Source: AWTP1-13 sp035258605 (GTDB taxonomy: Bacteria > Pseudomonadota > Alphaproteobacteria > Rhizobiales > Hyphomicrobiaceae). Taken from it: a stretch of DNA of 54,617 bases. Both the position numbers and the translations under genes were made by a program. Below the pieces are notes generated by a model. It saw nothing but the letters and a program-made list of their open reading frames with translations, was not told the DNA's origin and ran no database searches. Positions 27,524-36,433 of the stretch are shown in pieces. Positions within the stretch are counted from its first letter, which is position 1, and every line of letters starts with the position of its first letter. The stretch is taken from positions 1-54,617 of the forward strand of contig DATFXD010000048.1 in the NCBI GenBank assembly GCA_035258605.1, written 5' to 3'.

Positions 27524-27659
27524 TGGGCTACCTCCGGCTAACGGTGTGCGGCGAGATCGGGACCTGTGGCGCGGGGCCAGGGCTATTTGCGCCAATCCCG
27601 CCTCGGGATAGACGCCGTGCGGCTGGCGCGGTCAAGCCGTGGCTAGAGAAATCGCCGCC

Positions 27660-27686
27660 AGGACTATATATAAGTGGGGCAGTCCT
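27660..27686. promoter_or_regulatory. AT-rich hairpin in the moaA leader
   Basis: AGGACT and AGTCCT pair across 15 bases that include TATATA. It lies about 65 bases before moaA and 140 bases before the DUF6494-like gene. The TATATA could act as a -10 element. I could not match it to the molybdenum-cofactor riboswitch. Confidence 0.25.
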
Positions 27687-27748
27687 GGACGTGTGGCAGT
27701 CCGCACGTTGAACCTGAGGGGCGGGCTGGCAGCCTGGGCCTGAGCTGA

Positions 27749-28771
27749 ATGAACGATAGCACCGACCGGTTTGACCCCGCCTTGATCGACCCGTTCGGGC
27801 GACACGTCAGCTATTTGCGCGTGTCGGTCACCGATCGGTGCGATTTCCGCTGCACCTACTGCATGGCGGAGCACATGACGTTCCTGCCAAAGCGGGACCT
27901 CCTCACCCTGGAGGAACTCGATCGCCTGTGCTCGGCGTTCATCGCTAAGGGCGTGCGCAAGCTGCGGATCACCGGCGGCGAACCGCTGGTACGCAAAAAC
28001 ATCATGTGGCTGTTCCGGGCGCTGTCGCGGCACCTTGCGACCGGGATGCTGCAGGAACTGACGCTCACCACCAACGGCAGCCAGCTGCCCAGGTTTGCCG
28101 CCGAGCTCAAGGATGCCGGCGTTCGCCGCGTCAACGTCTCGCTCGATACGCTCGATGCCGGACGCTTCCGGGCCATCACCCGCTGGGGCGACCTGGCCCA
28201 GGTCTTGGCCGGGCTCGATGCCGCGGTGGCGGCTGGGCTGCGCGTCAAGCTCAACGCCGTGGCGCTCAAAGGGGTCAACGAGCATGAAATCGACGATCTC
28301 ATCCGGTTTGCCCACGAGCGCGGCTTCGACCTGACGTTGATCGAGACCATGCCGATGGGCGACATCGATGGCGACCGTACCGAGCAGTATCTGCCGCTCT
28401 CGATGGTGCGCGCGCGCTTGCTCGAACGTTGGACCTTGGAGGACATACCGTTCCGCACCGGCGGTCCCGCTCGCTACGTCAACGTCAAGGAAACCGGTGG
28501 CCGGCTCGGGTTCATCACCCCGATGACGCACAACTTCTGCGAGAGCTGCAATCGCGTGCGTCTTACCTGCACCGGCACGCTCTACATGTGTCTCGGCCAG
28601 GATGCCGCCGCCGATCTGCGCACCCCATTGCGTGCCAGCACCGATGATGCGCTGTTGAGCCGTGCCATTGACGAGGCCATCTCGCGCAAGCCCAAGGGGC
28701 ATGACTTTGTCATCGACCGGCGCACCCGGCAGCCGGCGGTCGCCCGCCACATGAGCGTGACGGGCGGCTAA
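27749..28771 (+). CDS. moaA: GTP 3',8-cyclase (molybdenum cofactor synthesis)
   Basis: This 340-residue radical-SAM enzyme makes the first pterin precursor of molybdenum cofactor from GTP, together with MoaC. The N-terminal Fe-S cluster motif is C31-x3-C35-x2-C38 in CDFRCTYC. The SAM motif is RITGGEPLVR, and the C-terminal cluster cysteines lie in FCESCNRVRLTCTG and MCLG. It ends in Gly-Gly, the functional tail of MoaA. The length is typical. It is isolated from other moa/moe genes; the neighbours are a DUF6494-like gene and an EamA transporter. The ribosome-binding site is weak. Confidence 0.95.
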   Translation: MNDSTDRFDPALIDPFGRHVSYLRVSVTDRCDFRCTYCMAEHMTFLPKRDLLTLEELDRLCSAFIAKGVRKLRITGGEPLVRKNIMWLFRALSRHLATGMLQELTLTTNGSQLPRFAAELKDAGVRRVNVSLDTLDAGRFRAITRWGDLAQVLAGLDAAVAAGLRVKLNAVALKGVNEHEIDDLIRFAHERGFDLTLIETMPMGDIDGDRTEQYLPLSMVRARLLERWTLEDIPFRTGGPARYVNVKETGGRLGFITPMTHNFCESCNRVRLTCTGTLYMCLGQDAAADLRTPLRASTDDALLSRAIDEAISRKPKGHDFVIDRRTRQPAVARHMSVTGG

Positions 28772-29033
28772 AGCCGCGCGGCACCGCTACTGAGCCAAGC
28801 GTGCGCGCCAACTCAAGCGTCCCCACCCGTGACAACTTCCCCCGCCGTTGCTGGTGGGGCCGAGCCGGTGCTTGGCTCGTTGCCAGCGTGGTGGCGACCT
28901 TGCCCCTCGAGCCCGCGGCGATTGCAATTTGGCGCGAAAAGTCCCAGCGTTGCCCGCCGAATTGGGATCGCTATGTGAGCGCCGGGCCTATACACTTTGC
29001 AACTGAATATCAACTGGCCAGGGCGGCGCTCTC

Positions 29034-29936
29034 GTGAACGACAATGCGCGCGGCATCTTCTCCGTGCTGATCGCTTCGACCGCCTTCGTCATCAACGACG
29101 TCATGGTCAAACTGACCTCTGCCGAGTTGCCCTCGGGCGAGATCATTTTCGTCCGTGGTGCCCTGGCGACGGTGATGTTGACGATCGCGGTGCTGCTGGT
29201 CGGTGCCGGACGTCCATTGTCGCTGCTGATTGCACCGATGATGCTGGTTCGCCTCAGCAGCGCCGCCGCCGCTACCGTGTTCATCGTCCTCTGTCTGCGG
29301 CACTTGCCGCTGGCGACGGTCAACACCGCACTGCAGGTGACGCCGTTGGCGGTGACGGCGGGCGCCGCCCTGATCTTTCGCGAACGCGTGCCGCTCAAGC
29401 GCTGGGCGGCGGCGCTGGCCGGTTTTGTCGGGGTGGCGCTGATCGTGCGACCGGATACCGGCAGCTTCGGGATCGGCGCTCCGTTCGTACTGCTCACGCT
29501 CGTCTCCACCACCATCCGCGATCTGACCACGCGCGGTCTGGCGCAGGACATTCCCTCGATCTTCGTGGCCGCCGGCAGCGCCGCCGTCATTAGTCTGGCG
29601 GGGTTTGCCGTGGCGCCGTTCGAGGAGCTTTGGCACTGGCCTTCGACGCGTGCCTGGTTGTGGCTGACATCGGCGGCCGCCTCCATGTTCATCGCCACCA
29701 CCTTCATGATCATCGCGCTCAGGATCGGGGAGGTATCGGTGGTGGCCCCGTTCCGCTACGTGCCGGTGCCGTTGTCAATTGTGTTGGGCTGGTGGTTATG
29801 GAGCGACGTGCCCGATGCCATGGCCTGGCTGGGAATTGCGCTCATTCTGGCGGCGGGCCTTTACGTTCTGCATCAGGAACGGCCCGGCCGGACGCGGGGG
29901 GCGACCGCGAGCATGCACGGGAGTCCCGCCGAATGA
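29034..29936 (+). CDS. EamA/DMT-family membrane transporter
   Basis: The 300-residue product has ten hydrophobic segments arranged as two five-helix EamA repeats, the usual drug/metabolite transporter form. The second repeat begins near residue 150. It starts at a GTG and ends with a 4-base ATGA overlap with the aldolase gene, so the two are translated together. That pairing suggests transport of the aldolase's substrate or product. Direction and substrate cannot be read from the sequence. The C-terminal tail after the last helix is charged and probably cytoplasmic. Confidence 0.9.
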   Translation: MNDNARGIFSVLIASTAFVINDVMVKLTSAELPSGEIIFVRGALATVMLTIAVLLVGAGRPLSLLIAPMMLVRLSSAAAATVFIVLCLRHLPLATVNTALQVTPLAVTAGAALIFRERVPLKRWAAALAGFVGVALIVRPDTGSFGIGAPFVLLTLVSTTIRDLTTRGLAQDIPSIFVAAGSAAVISLAGFAVAPFEELWHWPSTRAWLWLTSAAASMFIATTFMIIALRIGEVSVVAPFRYVPVPLSIVLGWWLWSDVPDAMAWLGIALILAAGLYVLHQERPGRTRGATASMHGSPAE

Positions 29937-30694
29937 GACCCAACCGCATCAAGCAAAAGTTGGCGCGCGATGAGCCGGCGCTCGGTTGCTCGGTGATGTT
30001 TCCGGCCCCACAGCTGGTTGAGATGCTGGGCTATGCCGGCTTTGATTGGGTGTTGATTGACTGCGAGCATGGCAGCATCGGTCCCGCCGACGTCGAGGTG
30101 ATGGCGATGGCTGCAGACGCGGTCGGCATAACCACCATTGCCCGCCCCAAGACCAACGCGCCGAGCGACATCCAAGCCGTGCTCGATCGCGGCGTGATGG
30201 GCGTCCAGGTCCCCCACGTGAATACCGCCGAGGAGGCGCGCCGCACCGTGGCAGCGGTCAAGTTCGGTGCGGGTGCGCAGCGCGGATTGGCCGCCGGTAC
30301 TCGCCCCGACCGCTGGGGGCTTGGCTCGCGCATGCCCGAGTTTACCCAGGCAGCCAACGCCCAATCCCTGGTCGCGGTCCAGCTTGAGCACGAGCTGGCG
30401 CTCAGCAATATCGCCGAGCTCCTCGCCGTCGATGGTATCGATGTGTTTTTTATCGGCCCCTCGGACCTATCCCAATCGATGGGCTTTCCCGGCAATCCCA
30501 AGGCGCCGGTGGTCGCCAAGGCCATCGACGGCGCCGTGGCCGCCATCCGGGCGGCCGGCCGCGCGCCTGGCATGCCAGCCAGCATCGAGACCCTGGCCGA
30601 GGTCAAGGCGAGAGGCTGCAAATACATCTATACGCATCTGCCCCGCCTCCTGGGTCACGGCGCCAGCGCCTTCCTTAACCCCCCAGCCGGGTGA
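29933..30694 (+). CDS. HpcH/HpaI-family class II aldolase
   Basis: This TIM-barrel aldolase/citrate-lyase family protein of 253 residues splits or forms C-C bonds of 2-keto-3-deoxy acids using a divalent metal. The expected residues are present: His46 in DCEHGSIG, Arg71 in ARPKTN, and metal ligands Glu152 (VQLEHE) and Asp178 (IGPSDLS). It shares a 4-base stop/start overlap with the EamA transporter. A GntR regulator and a sugar-type ABC importer follow, so a role in sugar-acid breakdown is plausible. The exact substrate is unknown. Confidence 0.92.
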   Translation: MRPNRIKQKLARDEPALGCSVMFPAPQLVEMLGYAGFDWVLIDCEHGSIGPADVEVMAMAADAVGITTIARPKTNAPSDIQAVLDRGVMGVQVPHVNTAEEARRTVAAVKFGAGAQRGLAAGTRPDRWGLGSRMPEFTQAANAQSLVAVQLEHELALSNIAELLAVDGIDVFFIGPSDLSQSMGFPGNPKAPVVAKAIDGAVAAIRAAGRAPGMPASIETLAEVKARGCKYIYTHLPRLLGHGASAFLNPPAG

Positions 30695-30788
30695 TTTGCC
30701 GTCCGTACACCATCCCCTCAGACTTTGGGATGAGATGGCGGAATGCGTGCTCCGCGCTCTTGACATGTCACCCCACGCACTTGTCAAA

Positions 30789-30799
30789 TGGTCTGACCA
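30789..30799. promoter_or_regulatory. FadR-type operator upstream of the GntR gene
   Basis: TGGTCTGACCA is a perfect 11-base palindrome matching the FadR core TGGTCNGACCA. It lies 21 bases before the start of a FadR-family GntR gene, a position suited to autorepression and to control of the ABC importer downstream. That this regulator binds it is inference. Confidence 0.65.
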
Positions 30800-30820
30800 A
30801 CTGACCGCAGAGTCAGGTCA

Positions 30821-31606
30821 ATGCCACTGGAGAGGATACGCGCCGAGGACCACGGATTGCCGCTCGAGGCTATAGAACCCCGCCGCCTCTATCGCCAGAT
30901 CGCCGATCAGCTCCGTCACCTGATCGATCAAGGCGAGTTTGCCGTTGGTAGCCGGTTGCCGGCCGAGCGCATGCTGGCCGACCGGTTAGGCGTGTCGCGC
31001 CCGACCGTGCGCGAGGCGTTGATTGCCCTTGAGGTTGAGGGCCGCCTCAAGATCAGGGTGGGATCCGGCATTTATGTGGTCGAGCCGCAACCGGCCGTCG
31101 CCGTGCCCGCCAACGTGGCCATCGAGGGACCGCTCGAGCTGCTGCGGGCGCGCGCCTTTGTCGAGAGCGCGATCGCCGAGGAAGCCGCCGCCAGAGCCAA
31201 ATCAGAGGACATCGATCGGCTCGACGAGATCTTGATCGAGGTCGATCACCAACACTCCGGTGACGAACTGATTGCCCTCGACCGGCGTTTTCACACCGCG
31301 ATCGCCACCATCCTCGACAATGCCGTGCTGGTGCGCTTCGTCGGTGAGCTGTTTGATCTGCGCATCAATCCCTATTTCGAGCAGCTCGCCCGGCACATCG
31401 AGAATGCATCGACCTGGAAGGAGACGCATCTGGAGCACATCGTCATTCGCGATGCCATTGCCGCGCGCGATCCGTTGGCCGCGCGCGCGGCCATGCGCAA
31501 TCACCTGGCGCAGGCGCACGGCCGTTTTTCGCGCGACTTCGGCGAGCCGGCGCTGACCGCGGAGGCGAGCGATTTGCGATCCATGCAGGCACGGATCGTA
31601 GCGTGA
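30821..31606 (+). CDS. GntR-family transcriptional regulator, FadR subfamily
   Basis: The 261-residue regulator has a winged helix-turn-helix (RLPAERMLADRLGVSRPTVR, about residues 45-64, then the wing GSGIYVVEP). A helical FCD ligand-binding domain lies at about 105-235 and contains DRRFHTAIA and a late HLAQAHGRF stretch, whose histidines are typical metal or ligand positions. A TGGTCTGACCA palindrome lies just upstream. The gene precedes the ABC importer on the same strand by about 110 bases and probably represses it until the imported compound or a derived acid is present. Confidence 0.9.
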   Translation: MPLERIRAEDHGLPLEAIEPRRLYRQIADQLRHLIDQGEFAVGSRLPAERMLADRLGVSRPTVREALIALEVEGRLKIRVGSGIYVVEPQPAVAVPANVAIEGPLELLRARAFVESAIAEEAAARAKSEDIDRLDEILIEVDHQHSGDELIALDRRFHTAIATILDNAVLVRFVGELFDLRINPYFEQLARHIENASTWKETHLEHIVIRDAIAARDPLAARAAMRNHLAQAHGRFSRDFGEPALTAEASDLRSMQARIVA

Positions 31607-31719
31607 TGAGGAGGGTGCCGCCGGGTCCTGAAGCGTCGGGACCAGCGGACGAGAAGATGTCGAGGCGCAGCGCAACGGCGCCCAGTTGTTGGACAAGAGT
31701 TCTCACGGAGGAATACGAA

Positions 31720-33060
31720 ATGCGAAAATCGAAACTCAGCCGCCGGCGCTTCCTGGCGACGACCGCGGCGGCGTCGGCGACGATGATCGCCGCGCCGTTC
31801 GTGCGCACCGCCGGCGCGGCAGGCAAGCTGGCGATCGGCTTCTGGGACCACTGGGTACCCGGCGCCAACGATGCCACCAAGAGCCTGGTGGAGGCCTGGG
31901 CCGAGAAGGAAAAGGTCGAGGTCCAAATCGATTTCATTACCTCCCAGGGCAACAAGCTGCTGCTGACCACGGCGGCCGAAGCGCAAGCCCGGGCCGGGCA
32001 CGACATCCTCGCGCTGTCGACGTGGCTTCCCTCCGAGCACGCCAAACTGCTCGAGCCGGTCACCGAGCTGATGGGTGATCTCGTCAAGCAGAACGGCGCC
32101 GTCAACGGCACGGTTGAATATCTGGGCAAGATCGGCGGCAATTGGGTGGCCGTCCCGGCCACCGTCGGCAGCCAGATGAAGGGTCCGGTGTCCCGCATTG
32201 ATCTCATGAAGCAACACGCGGGCATCGACATTACCGCCATGTACCCCGCCGGCAGCCCGCCCAAGGCCGATGCCTGGACGCTCGACGCCTTCCTGAAGGC
32301 GGCCGAGGCCTGCCATAAAGCCGGCTTTCCGTTTGGCATCGGTCTCGGCACCACCTCCGATTCGGTCGACACCGCCGGGGCGCTGTTCAACTCGTTTGGC
32401 GCCGTCTTGGTCGACGAGAAGGAAAAGATCCTGGTTAAGAGCGATCCGGTACGCCAAGCGCTCGAGTACTCCGTCAAGCTCGCCAAGTTCTACCCGCAGG
32501 ATTCGCCCGCCTGGGACGACGCCTCCAACAACAAGTGGCTGGTCTCCGGCAAGGGGGCGCTGATCATGAACCCGCCGAGCGCCTGGGCGGTGGCGGTGCG
32601 CGATGCCCCGCAGGTGGCCGAGCAATGCTGGCATCACGGCATGCCGGCCGGGCCGAAGGGCCGCTTTGGACCGTTCCTGCCGTTCTTCTGGGGCACCTGG
32701 TCGTTCGGTAAGAACAAGTCGGCCGCCACGGCGCTGCTGCGGCACCTGTCATCGCCGGAAGCCGCCCAGAAGATGGTGGAGGCCAGCAAGGGCTACGACA
32801 TCCCGGCCTTTGCCAACTTGACGACGTTCAAGACCTGGGGCGAGCAAGGTCCGCCCAAGGGCACGCTCTATCACTACCCCAACCCGCATAATCATCAGAT
32901 CCTATCGATCGCGGCGGCACCGACCCCGCACAAGATCGCGGTCCAGATCTACAGTCAGGGCCTGATGACCAAGATGATCGTGCGCCATCTGCAGGGCGAG
33001 TCGATGGAGAAGACGCTGGCGTGGGCCGAAGGCGAAGTCGAGGGCTTCATGCGCGCCTAG
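31720..33060 (+). CDS. Family 1 solute-binding protein of an ABC importer, paralogue 1
   Basis: The 446-residue periplasmic protein has a Tat-type leader: SRRRFLATTAAASATM, hydrophobic stretch, cleavage near TAGAA. The mature part is a sugar-type (CUT1, MalE/UgpB-like) binding fold with FWDHWVPGANDATKSLV at its start. GGAGG stands 8 bases before the ATG; the longer frame upstream is not leader-like. It is followed by a strong hairpin and then a close paralogue that keeps nearly every segment in register. The twin-arginine signal means that it is probably exported folded. The ligand is likely a carbohydrate or polyol. Confidence 0.92.
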   Translation: MRKSKLSRRRFLATTAAASATMIAAPFVRTAGAAGKLAIGFWDHWVPGANDATKSLVEAWAEKEKVEVQIDFITSQGNKLLLTTAAEAQARAGHDILALSTWLPSEHAKLLEPVTELMGDLVKQNGAVNGTVEYLGKIGGNWVAVPATVGSQMKGPVSRIDLMKQHAGIDITAMYPAGSPPKADAWTLDAFLKAAEACHKAGFPFGIGLGTTSDSVDTAGALFNSFGAVLVDEKEKILVKSDPVRQALEYSVKLAKFYPQDSPAWDDASNNKWLVSGKGALIMNPPSAWAVAVRDAPQVAEQCWHHGMPAGPKGRFGPFLPFFWGTWSFGKNKSAATALLRHLSSPEAAQKMVEASKGYDIPAFANLTTFKTWGEQGPPKGTLYHYPNPHNHQILSIAAAPTPHKIAVQIYSQGLMTKMIVRHLQGESMEKTLAWAEGEVEGFMRA

Positions 33061-33081
33061 CTTCGGTCTACACTCAGTCAA

Positions 33082-33113
33082 CGGCACACGGGGGCCGCAC
33101 CCCCCGTGTGCCG
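33082..33113 (+). terminator. Perfect 13-bp stem-loop after binding protein 1
   Basis: CGGCACACGGGGG pairs completely with CCCCCGTGTGCCG around a 6-base loop. Only a short A-run follows, so it is more likely an mRNA-stabilising or partial-termination hairpin of the kind found after binding-protein genes, which keeps the binding protein in excess over the permeases. Confidence 0.7.
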
Positions 33114-33150
33114 AAAAGGATGTGCCGCAAAGGAAAGGGAGGACGTGGAA

Positions 33151-34494
33151 GTGCCGAGGCGCAATAGAATTACCCGTCGCAGGTTTATGGCAACGACTGC
33201 CGCCGCTTCGGCGAGCTTGGTCGCGGGTCCGTTCGTGCATACTGCCGGCGCCGCCGGCAAGCTGGCGCTGGCGTTTTGGGATCACTGGGTGCCGGGTGCC
33301 AACAACGCCACCAAGACCCTGGTCGAGGAATGGGCGGCGAAGGAAAAGGTCGAGGTTCAGATCGACTTCATTCCCACGCAAGGCAACAAGCTGTTGCTGA
33401 CCATTGCCGCCGAGGCACAGGCGAGGTCCGGCCACGACATCATCGCCATGTCGACATGGTTGCCCGCCGAGCACGCGCGCAATCTGGAGCCGGTCAACGA
33501 CGTGATGACCGAGCTCATCAAACAGAACGGCAACGTCAATGCTACCGTTGAGTATCTCGGCAAGATCAATGGCAACTGGGTGGCGGTGCCGGCAACCGTC
33601 GGTAGCCAAATCAAGGGACCGTGTTCGCGCATCGATTTGATGAAGCAGCACGCCGGCATCGATGTGCAGGCGATGTATCCGGCGGGCGCTCCGGCCAACG
33701 CCGACGGCTGGACGCTCGACGTCTTCCTCAAGGCGGCGGAGGCTTGCCACAAGGCCGGCTACCCGTTCGGCATTGGACTTGGCACCACCGCCGACAACGT
33801 CGATACCGCTGGCGCGATTTTCCATTCCTATGGCGCGGTGCTGGTCGACGCCAAGGAGAACATCCTGGTGAAGTCGGATCCGGTTCGCCAGGCTCTCGAC
33901 TATTATCGCCGGCTGATGCAGTTCCTGCCGCCCGACGTGCCGGCCTGGGACGATTCCTCCAATAACAAATGGCTGGTGGCTGGCAAGGGCGCCTTGATCA
34001 TGAACCCGCCCAGCGCCTGGGCCGTGGCCAAGCGCGATGCGCCGCAGGTCGCCGAGCACCTGTGGACGCACGGCATGCCGGCCGGTCCGAAGGGCCGCTT
34101 TGCGCCGTTTGTGAACTACTTCTGGACCACCTGGAGCTTCAGCAAGAACAAGTCCGCCGCCAAGAGCCTGCTCGCGCACCTGTCCTCGCGCGATGCCGCC
34201 GAGAAGATGGTGGCGGCCAGCGGTGGCTACGATATTCCCTCGTTCGAGAAGTTTCAGGACTTCAAGACCTGGGACGAGGAGAGCCCGCCTAAGGGCACGC
34301 TCTACCATTACCCCAATCGCCACAACCACCAGATCCTATCGGTGGCCGCGGCGCCGGCACCGCACAAGATCGCCGTGCAGATCTACGTGCAGGGGCTGAT
34401 GACGAAGATGGCGGTGCGTCATTTCCAGGGCGAGCCCATGGAAAAGACGCTCGCCTGGGCCGAAGGCGAACTCGAAGGGTTTATGCGGTCTTAA
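33151..34494 (+). CDS. Family 1 solute-binding protein of an ABC importer, paralogue 2
   Basis: The 447-residue protein is a tandem paralogue of the preceding gene and keeps nearly the same length and motif order, from AAGKLALAFWDHWVPGAN to EKTLAWAEGELEGFMRS. The Tat leader is TRRRFMATTAAASASL. I chose the GTG at 33151: GGGAGG stands 8 bases before it, while the other candidate starts lie before or on top of that site. Differences are spread through the protein, so the copy is old and kept, and it may have a shifted ligand preference. A second hairpin separates it from the permease genes. Confidence 0.9.
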   Translation: MPRRNRITRRRFMATTAAASASLVAGPFVHTAGAAGKLALAFWDHWVPGANNATKTLVEEWAAKEKVEVQIDFIPTQGNKLLLTIAAEAQARSGHDIIAMSTWLPAEHARNLEPVNDVMTELIKQNGNVNATVEYLGKINGNWVAVPATVGSQIKGPCSRIDLMKQHAGIDVQAMYPAGAPANADGWTLDVFLKAAEACHKAGYPFGIGLGTTADNVDTAGAIFHSYGAVLVDAKENILVKSDPVRQALDYYRRLMQFLPPDVPAWDDSSNNKWLVAGKGALIMNPPSAWAVAKRDAPQVAEHLWTHGMPAGPKGRFAPFVNYFWTTWSFSKNKSAAKSLLAHLSSRDAAEKMVAASGGYDIPSFEKFQDFKTWDEESPPKGTLYHYPNRHNHQILSVAAAPAPHKIAVQIYVQGLMTKMAVRHFQGEPMEKTLAWAEGELEGFMRS

Positions 34495-34504
34495 CGCGTG
34501 AAGA

Positions 34505-34532
34505 GCCTTCCCCGCCGACGGGCGGGGGAGGC
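34505..34532 (+). terminator. 12-bp stem-loop between binding protein 2 and the permeases
   Basis: GCCTTCCCCGCC pairs with GGCGGGGGAGGC (one G-T) around a 4-base loop, directly after the stop codon. No T-run follows. As after paralogue 1, it probably protects the upstream message or reduces read-through into the permease genes. Confidence 0.65.
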
Positions 34533-34578
34533 GCCTCCGGCCCAGTGGGCTGGACCTTGATGGATTGAGAGGCAGACA

Positions 34579-35511
34579 ATGGTCGACGCAGTCCTTTCTG
34601 CTCCCCGCGAAGTCGCCGCTTCAGGCTCACGCGGGGGCTTGCGCAGAGCCATGCAGCGCAAATCGACGGTGGCTTTTTTCATGGCCTTGCCACTGATCTT
34701 GCTGATCGCCTTGTTGGTCGTCTATCCGGCGCTCTACTCGCTGCACCTGGCCACGCTCAACAAGTCGATGGAGCGTTTCGTCGGGCTCAGCAACTTCACC
34801 TTCCTGTTCAATCGCCAGACGTTCTGGCTGGTCGTCAAACAGTCGTGCATATTCGCCATCACGGCGGTGGTGTTCAAGGCGCTGATTGGCTTCATCGTCG
34901 CCCACTTCGTGCACAACATTCCCTCCAAGGGGCAGCGCAAATGGCGCGGCATGCTGCTGGTGCCGTGGGTCATTCCTCCGGCCATGAGCACGCTGGCCTG
35001 GCTGTGGCTGTTTGATCCCTCCTACAGCGCCTTCAACTGGGTGCTGGCGCTGTTTGCCATCGATCCCGTGCCGTGGACCGGCGACGCTTATTGGGCGCGC
35101 TTCTCGGTGATCCTCGTCAACATCTGGATCGGTGCGCCGTTCTTCATGATCATGTACCTGGCGGCATTGAAGTCGGTGCCCGAGCAGCTGTACGAGGCAG
35201 CCGAGATCGACGGCGCCAACTGGTGGCAGCGCATGTGGTACGTAACCTTGCCGATGATGCGCAACATCATCGCCATTACGGCGCTGTTCTCGCTGATCGT
35301 CACCTTCGCCAACTTCGATATCGTTCGCATCCTGACGGCTGGCGGACCGATCGATATGACGCACGTGTTTGCCACCTGGTCGTTCCGGGTCGGCATCGAA
35401 GGCGGCGACATCCCGTTGGGCGCCAGCGTGTCGCTCTTCATGGTGCCGATCCTGGCATTTGCCGCGGTGTTCATCCTGCGTGACATCACCAAGCGGGGGA
35501 GCGAGGTATAA
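34579..35511 (+). CDS. ABC importer permease, MalF/UgpA-like
   Basis: The 310-residue membrane protein has about six transmembrane segments. The cytoplasmic EAA loop that docks to the ATPase reads EAAEIDGANWWQRMWYVTLP, at about residues 211-230. It is the first permease of a CUT1-type importer. Its stop codon overlaps the start of the second permease by one base (TAATG), so the pair is translationally coupled. Confidence 0.93.
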   Translation: MVDAVLSAPREVAASGSRGGLRRAMQRKSTVAFFMALPLILLIALLVVYPALYSLHLATLNKSMERFVGLSNFTFLFNRQTFWLVVKQSCIFAITAVVFKALIGFIVAHFVHNIPSKGQRKWRGMLLVPWVIPPAMSTLAWLWLFDPSYSAFNWVLALFAIDPVPWTGDAYWARFSVILVNIWIGAPFFMIMYLAALKSVPEQLYEAAEIDGANWWQRMWYVTLPMMRNIIAITALFSLIVTFANFDIVRILTAGGPIDMTHVFATWSFRVGIEGGDIPLGASVSLFMVPILAFAAVFILRDITKRGSEV

Positions 35512-36425
35512 TGGCCAACGTTGCGATCCCGGCTCCGGCGGGCGCCGGTCGAAAACCACGATACGGCAGCATGAGCCGGGATCGTAAGTGGGCGCTGCGC
35601 TGGTCGTATTTCTTCCTTGTGCTGTTCGCCTTGTTCTTTCTGCTGCCGCCGATCTACATGCTGATAACGTCGCTGAAGACCAGCGCCGAGATCTCGGCGG
35701 CCACCAATCCCTGGTGGGTATATAATCCGACGCTCGAGAACTACGTGGGGCTACTGACGTCGAACCAGTACCTCACGTTCTTCCGTAACTCGGCGCTCGT
35801 GTCCGTGTTCGTGGTCACGATCACCATGCTGATCAGCATACCGGCGGCGTTTGCACTCTCGCGCATGAAATTCTGGGGCTCGGCGGCGCTGGCCACCGGC
35901 GTTTTCTTGACCTACCTGATCCCGGAAACGCTGCTGTTCCTGCCGCTGTTCAAGATGTTTGCGGTGTTCAATGAGTGGACCGGCATCCAACTTATCAACC
36001 GCTGGTGGGTGCTTCTGGTCGTCTATCCGACGCTGACGGTCCCGTTTTGCACCTGGATCATGATCGGCTACTTCGCCTCGATCCCCAAGGAGCTCGACGA
36101 AGCGGCGCTGATCGATGGCGCGAGCTGGACCCAAACCCTGACCAAGATCTTCATTCCGGTGGCGCTGCCCGGTTTGATCGCGGCCACCATCTTCGCCTTC
36201 ACCGTCAGCTGGGCCCAGTTTCTCTACCCACTGGCCTTCACCACTTCGTCCGATCAGCTGGTGCTCCCGGTTGGCATCATAACCACCCTGATCAAGGGCG
36301 ATGTCTTCAATTGGGGTCAGATCATGACCGGGGCGCTGCTCGGTGCGGCACCGCCGCTCATCATCTATGCCTTCCTCATGGACTACTACATTGCCGGCCT
36401 CACGGCGGGTGCCACTAAGGGCTAG
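35511..36425 (+). CDS. ABC importer permease, MalG/UgpE-like
   Basis: The 304-residue membrane protein has about six transmembrane segments and an EAA loop, DEAALIDGASWTQTLTKIF, near residue 195. It pairs with the MalF-like permease to form the channel of the importer. It starts on the last base of the previous stop codon. The ATPase gene follows after 8 bases. The ending YYIAGLTAGATKG is typical of this subunit. Confidence 0.93.
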   Translation: MANVAIPAPAGAGRKPRYGSMSRDRKWALRWSYFFLVLFALFFLLPPIYMLITSLKTSAEISAATNPWWVYNPTLENYVGLLTSNQYLTFFRNSALVSVFVVTITMLISIPAAFALSRMKFWGSAALATGVFLTYLIPETLLFLPLFKMFAVFNEWTGIQLINRWWVLLVVYPTLTVPFCTWIMIGYFASIPKELDEAALIDGASWTQTLTKIFIPVALPGLIAATIFAFTVSWAQFLYPLAFTTSSDQLVLPVGIITTLIKGDVFNWGQIMTGALLGAAPPLIIYAFLMDYYIAGLTAGATKG

Positions 36426-36433
36426 AGGGCAAA

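Noticed and set aside
27596..27748. Molybdenum-cofactor riboswitch upstream of moaA
   Set aside because: Only a 6-bp hairpin with a large loop is visible; I could not lay out the multi-stem riboswitch. A covariance search would be decisive.
32902..34329. Long minus-strand open frame opposite the second binding protein (475 codons)
   Set aside because: It mirrors the duplicated gene; a similar mirror frame lies opposite the first copy (31501-32745), as expected if it merely reflects codon bias.
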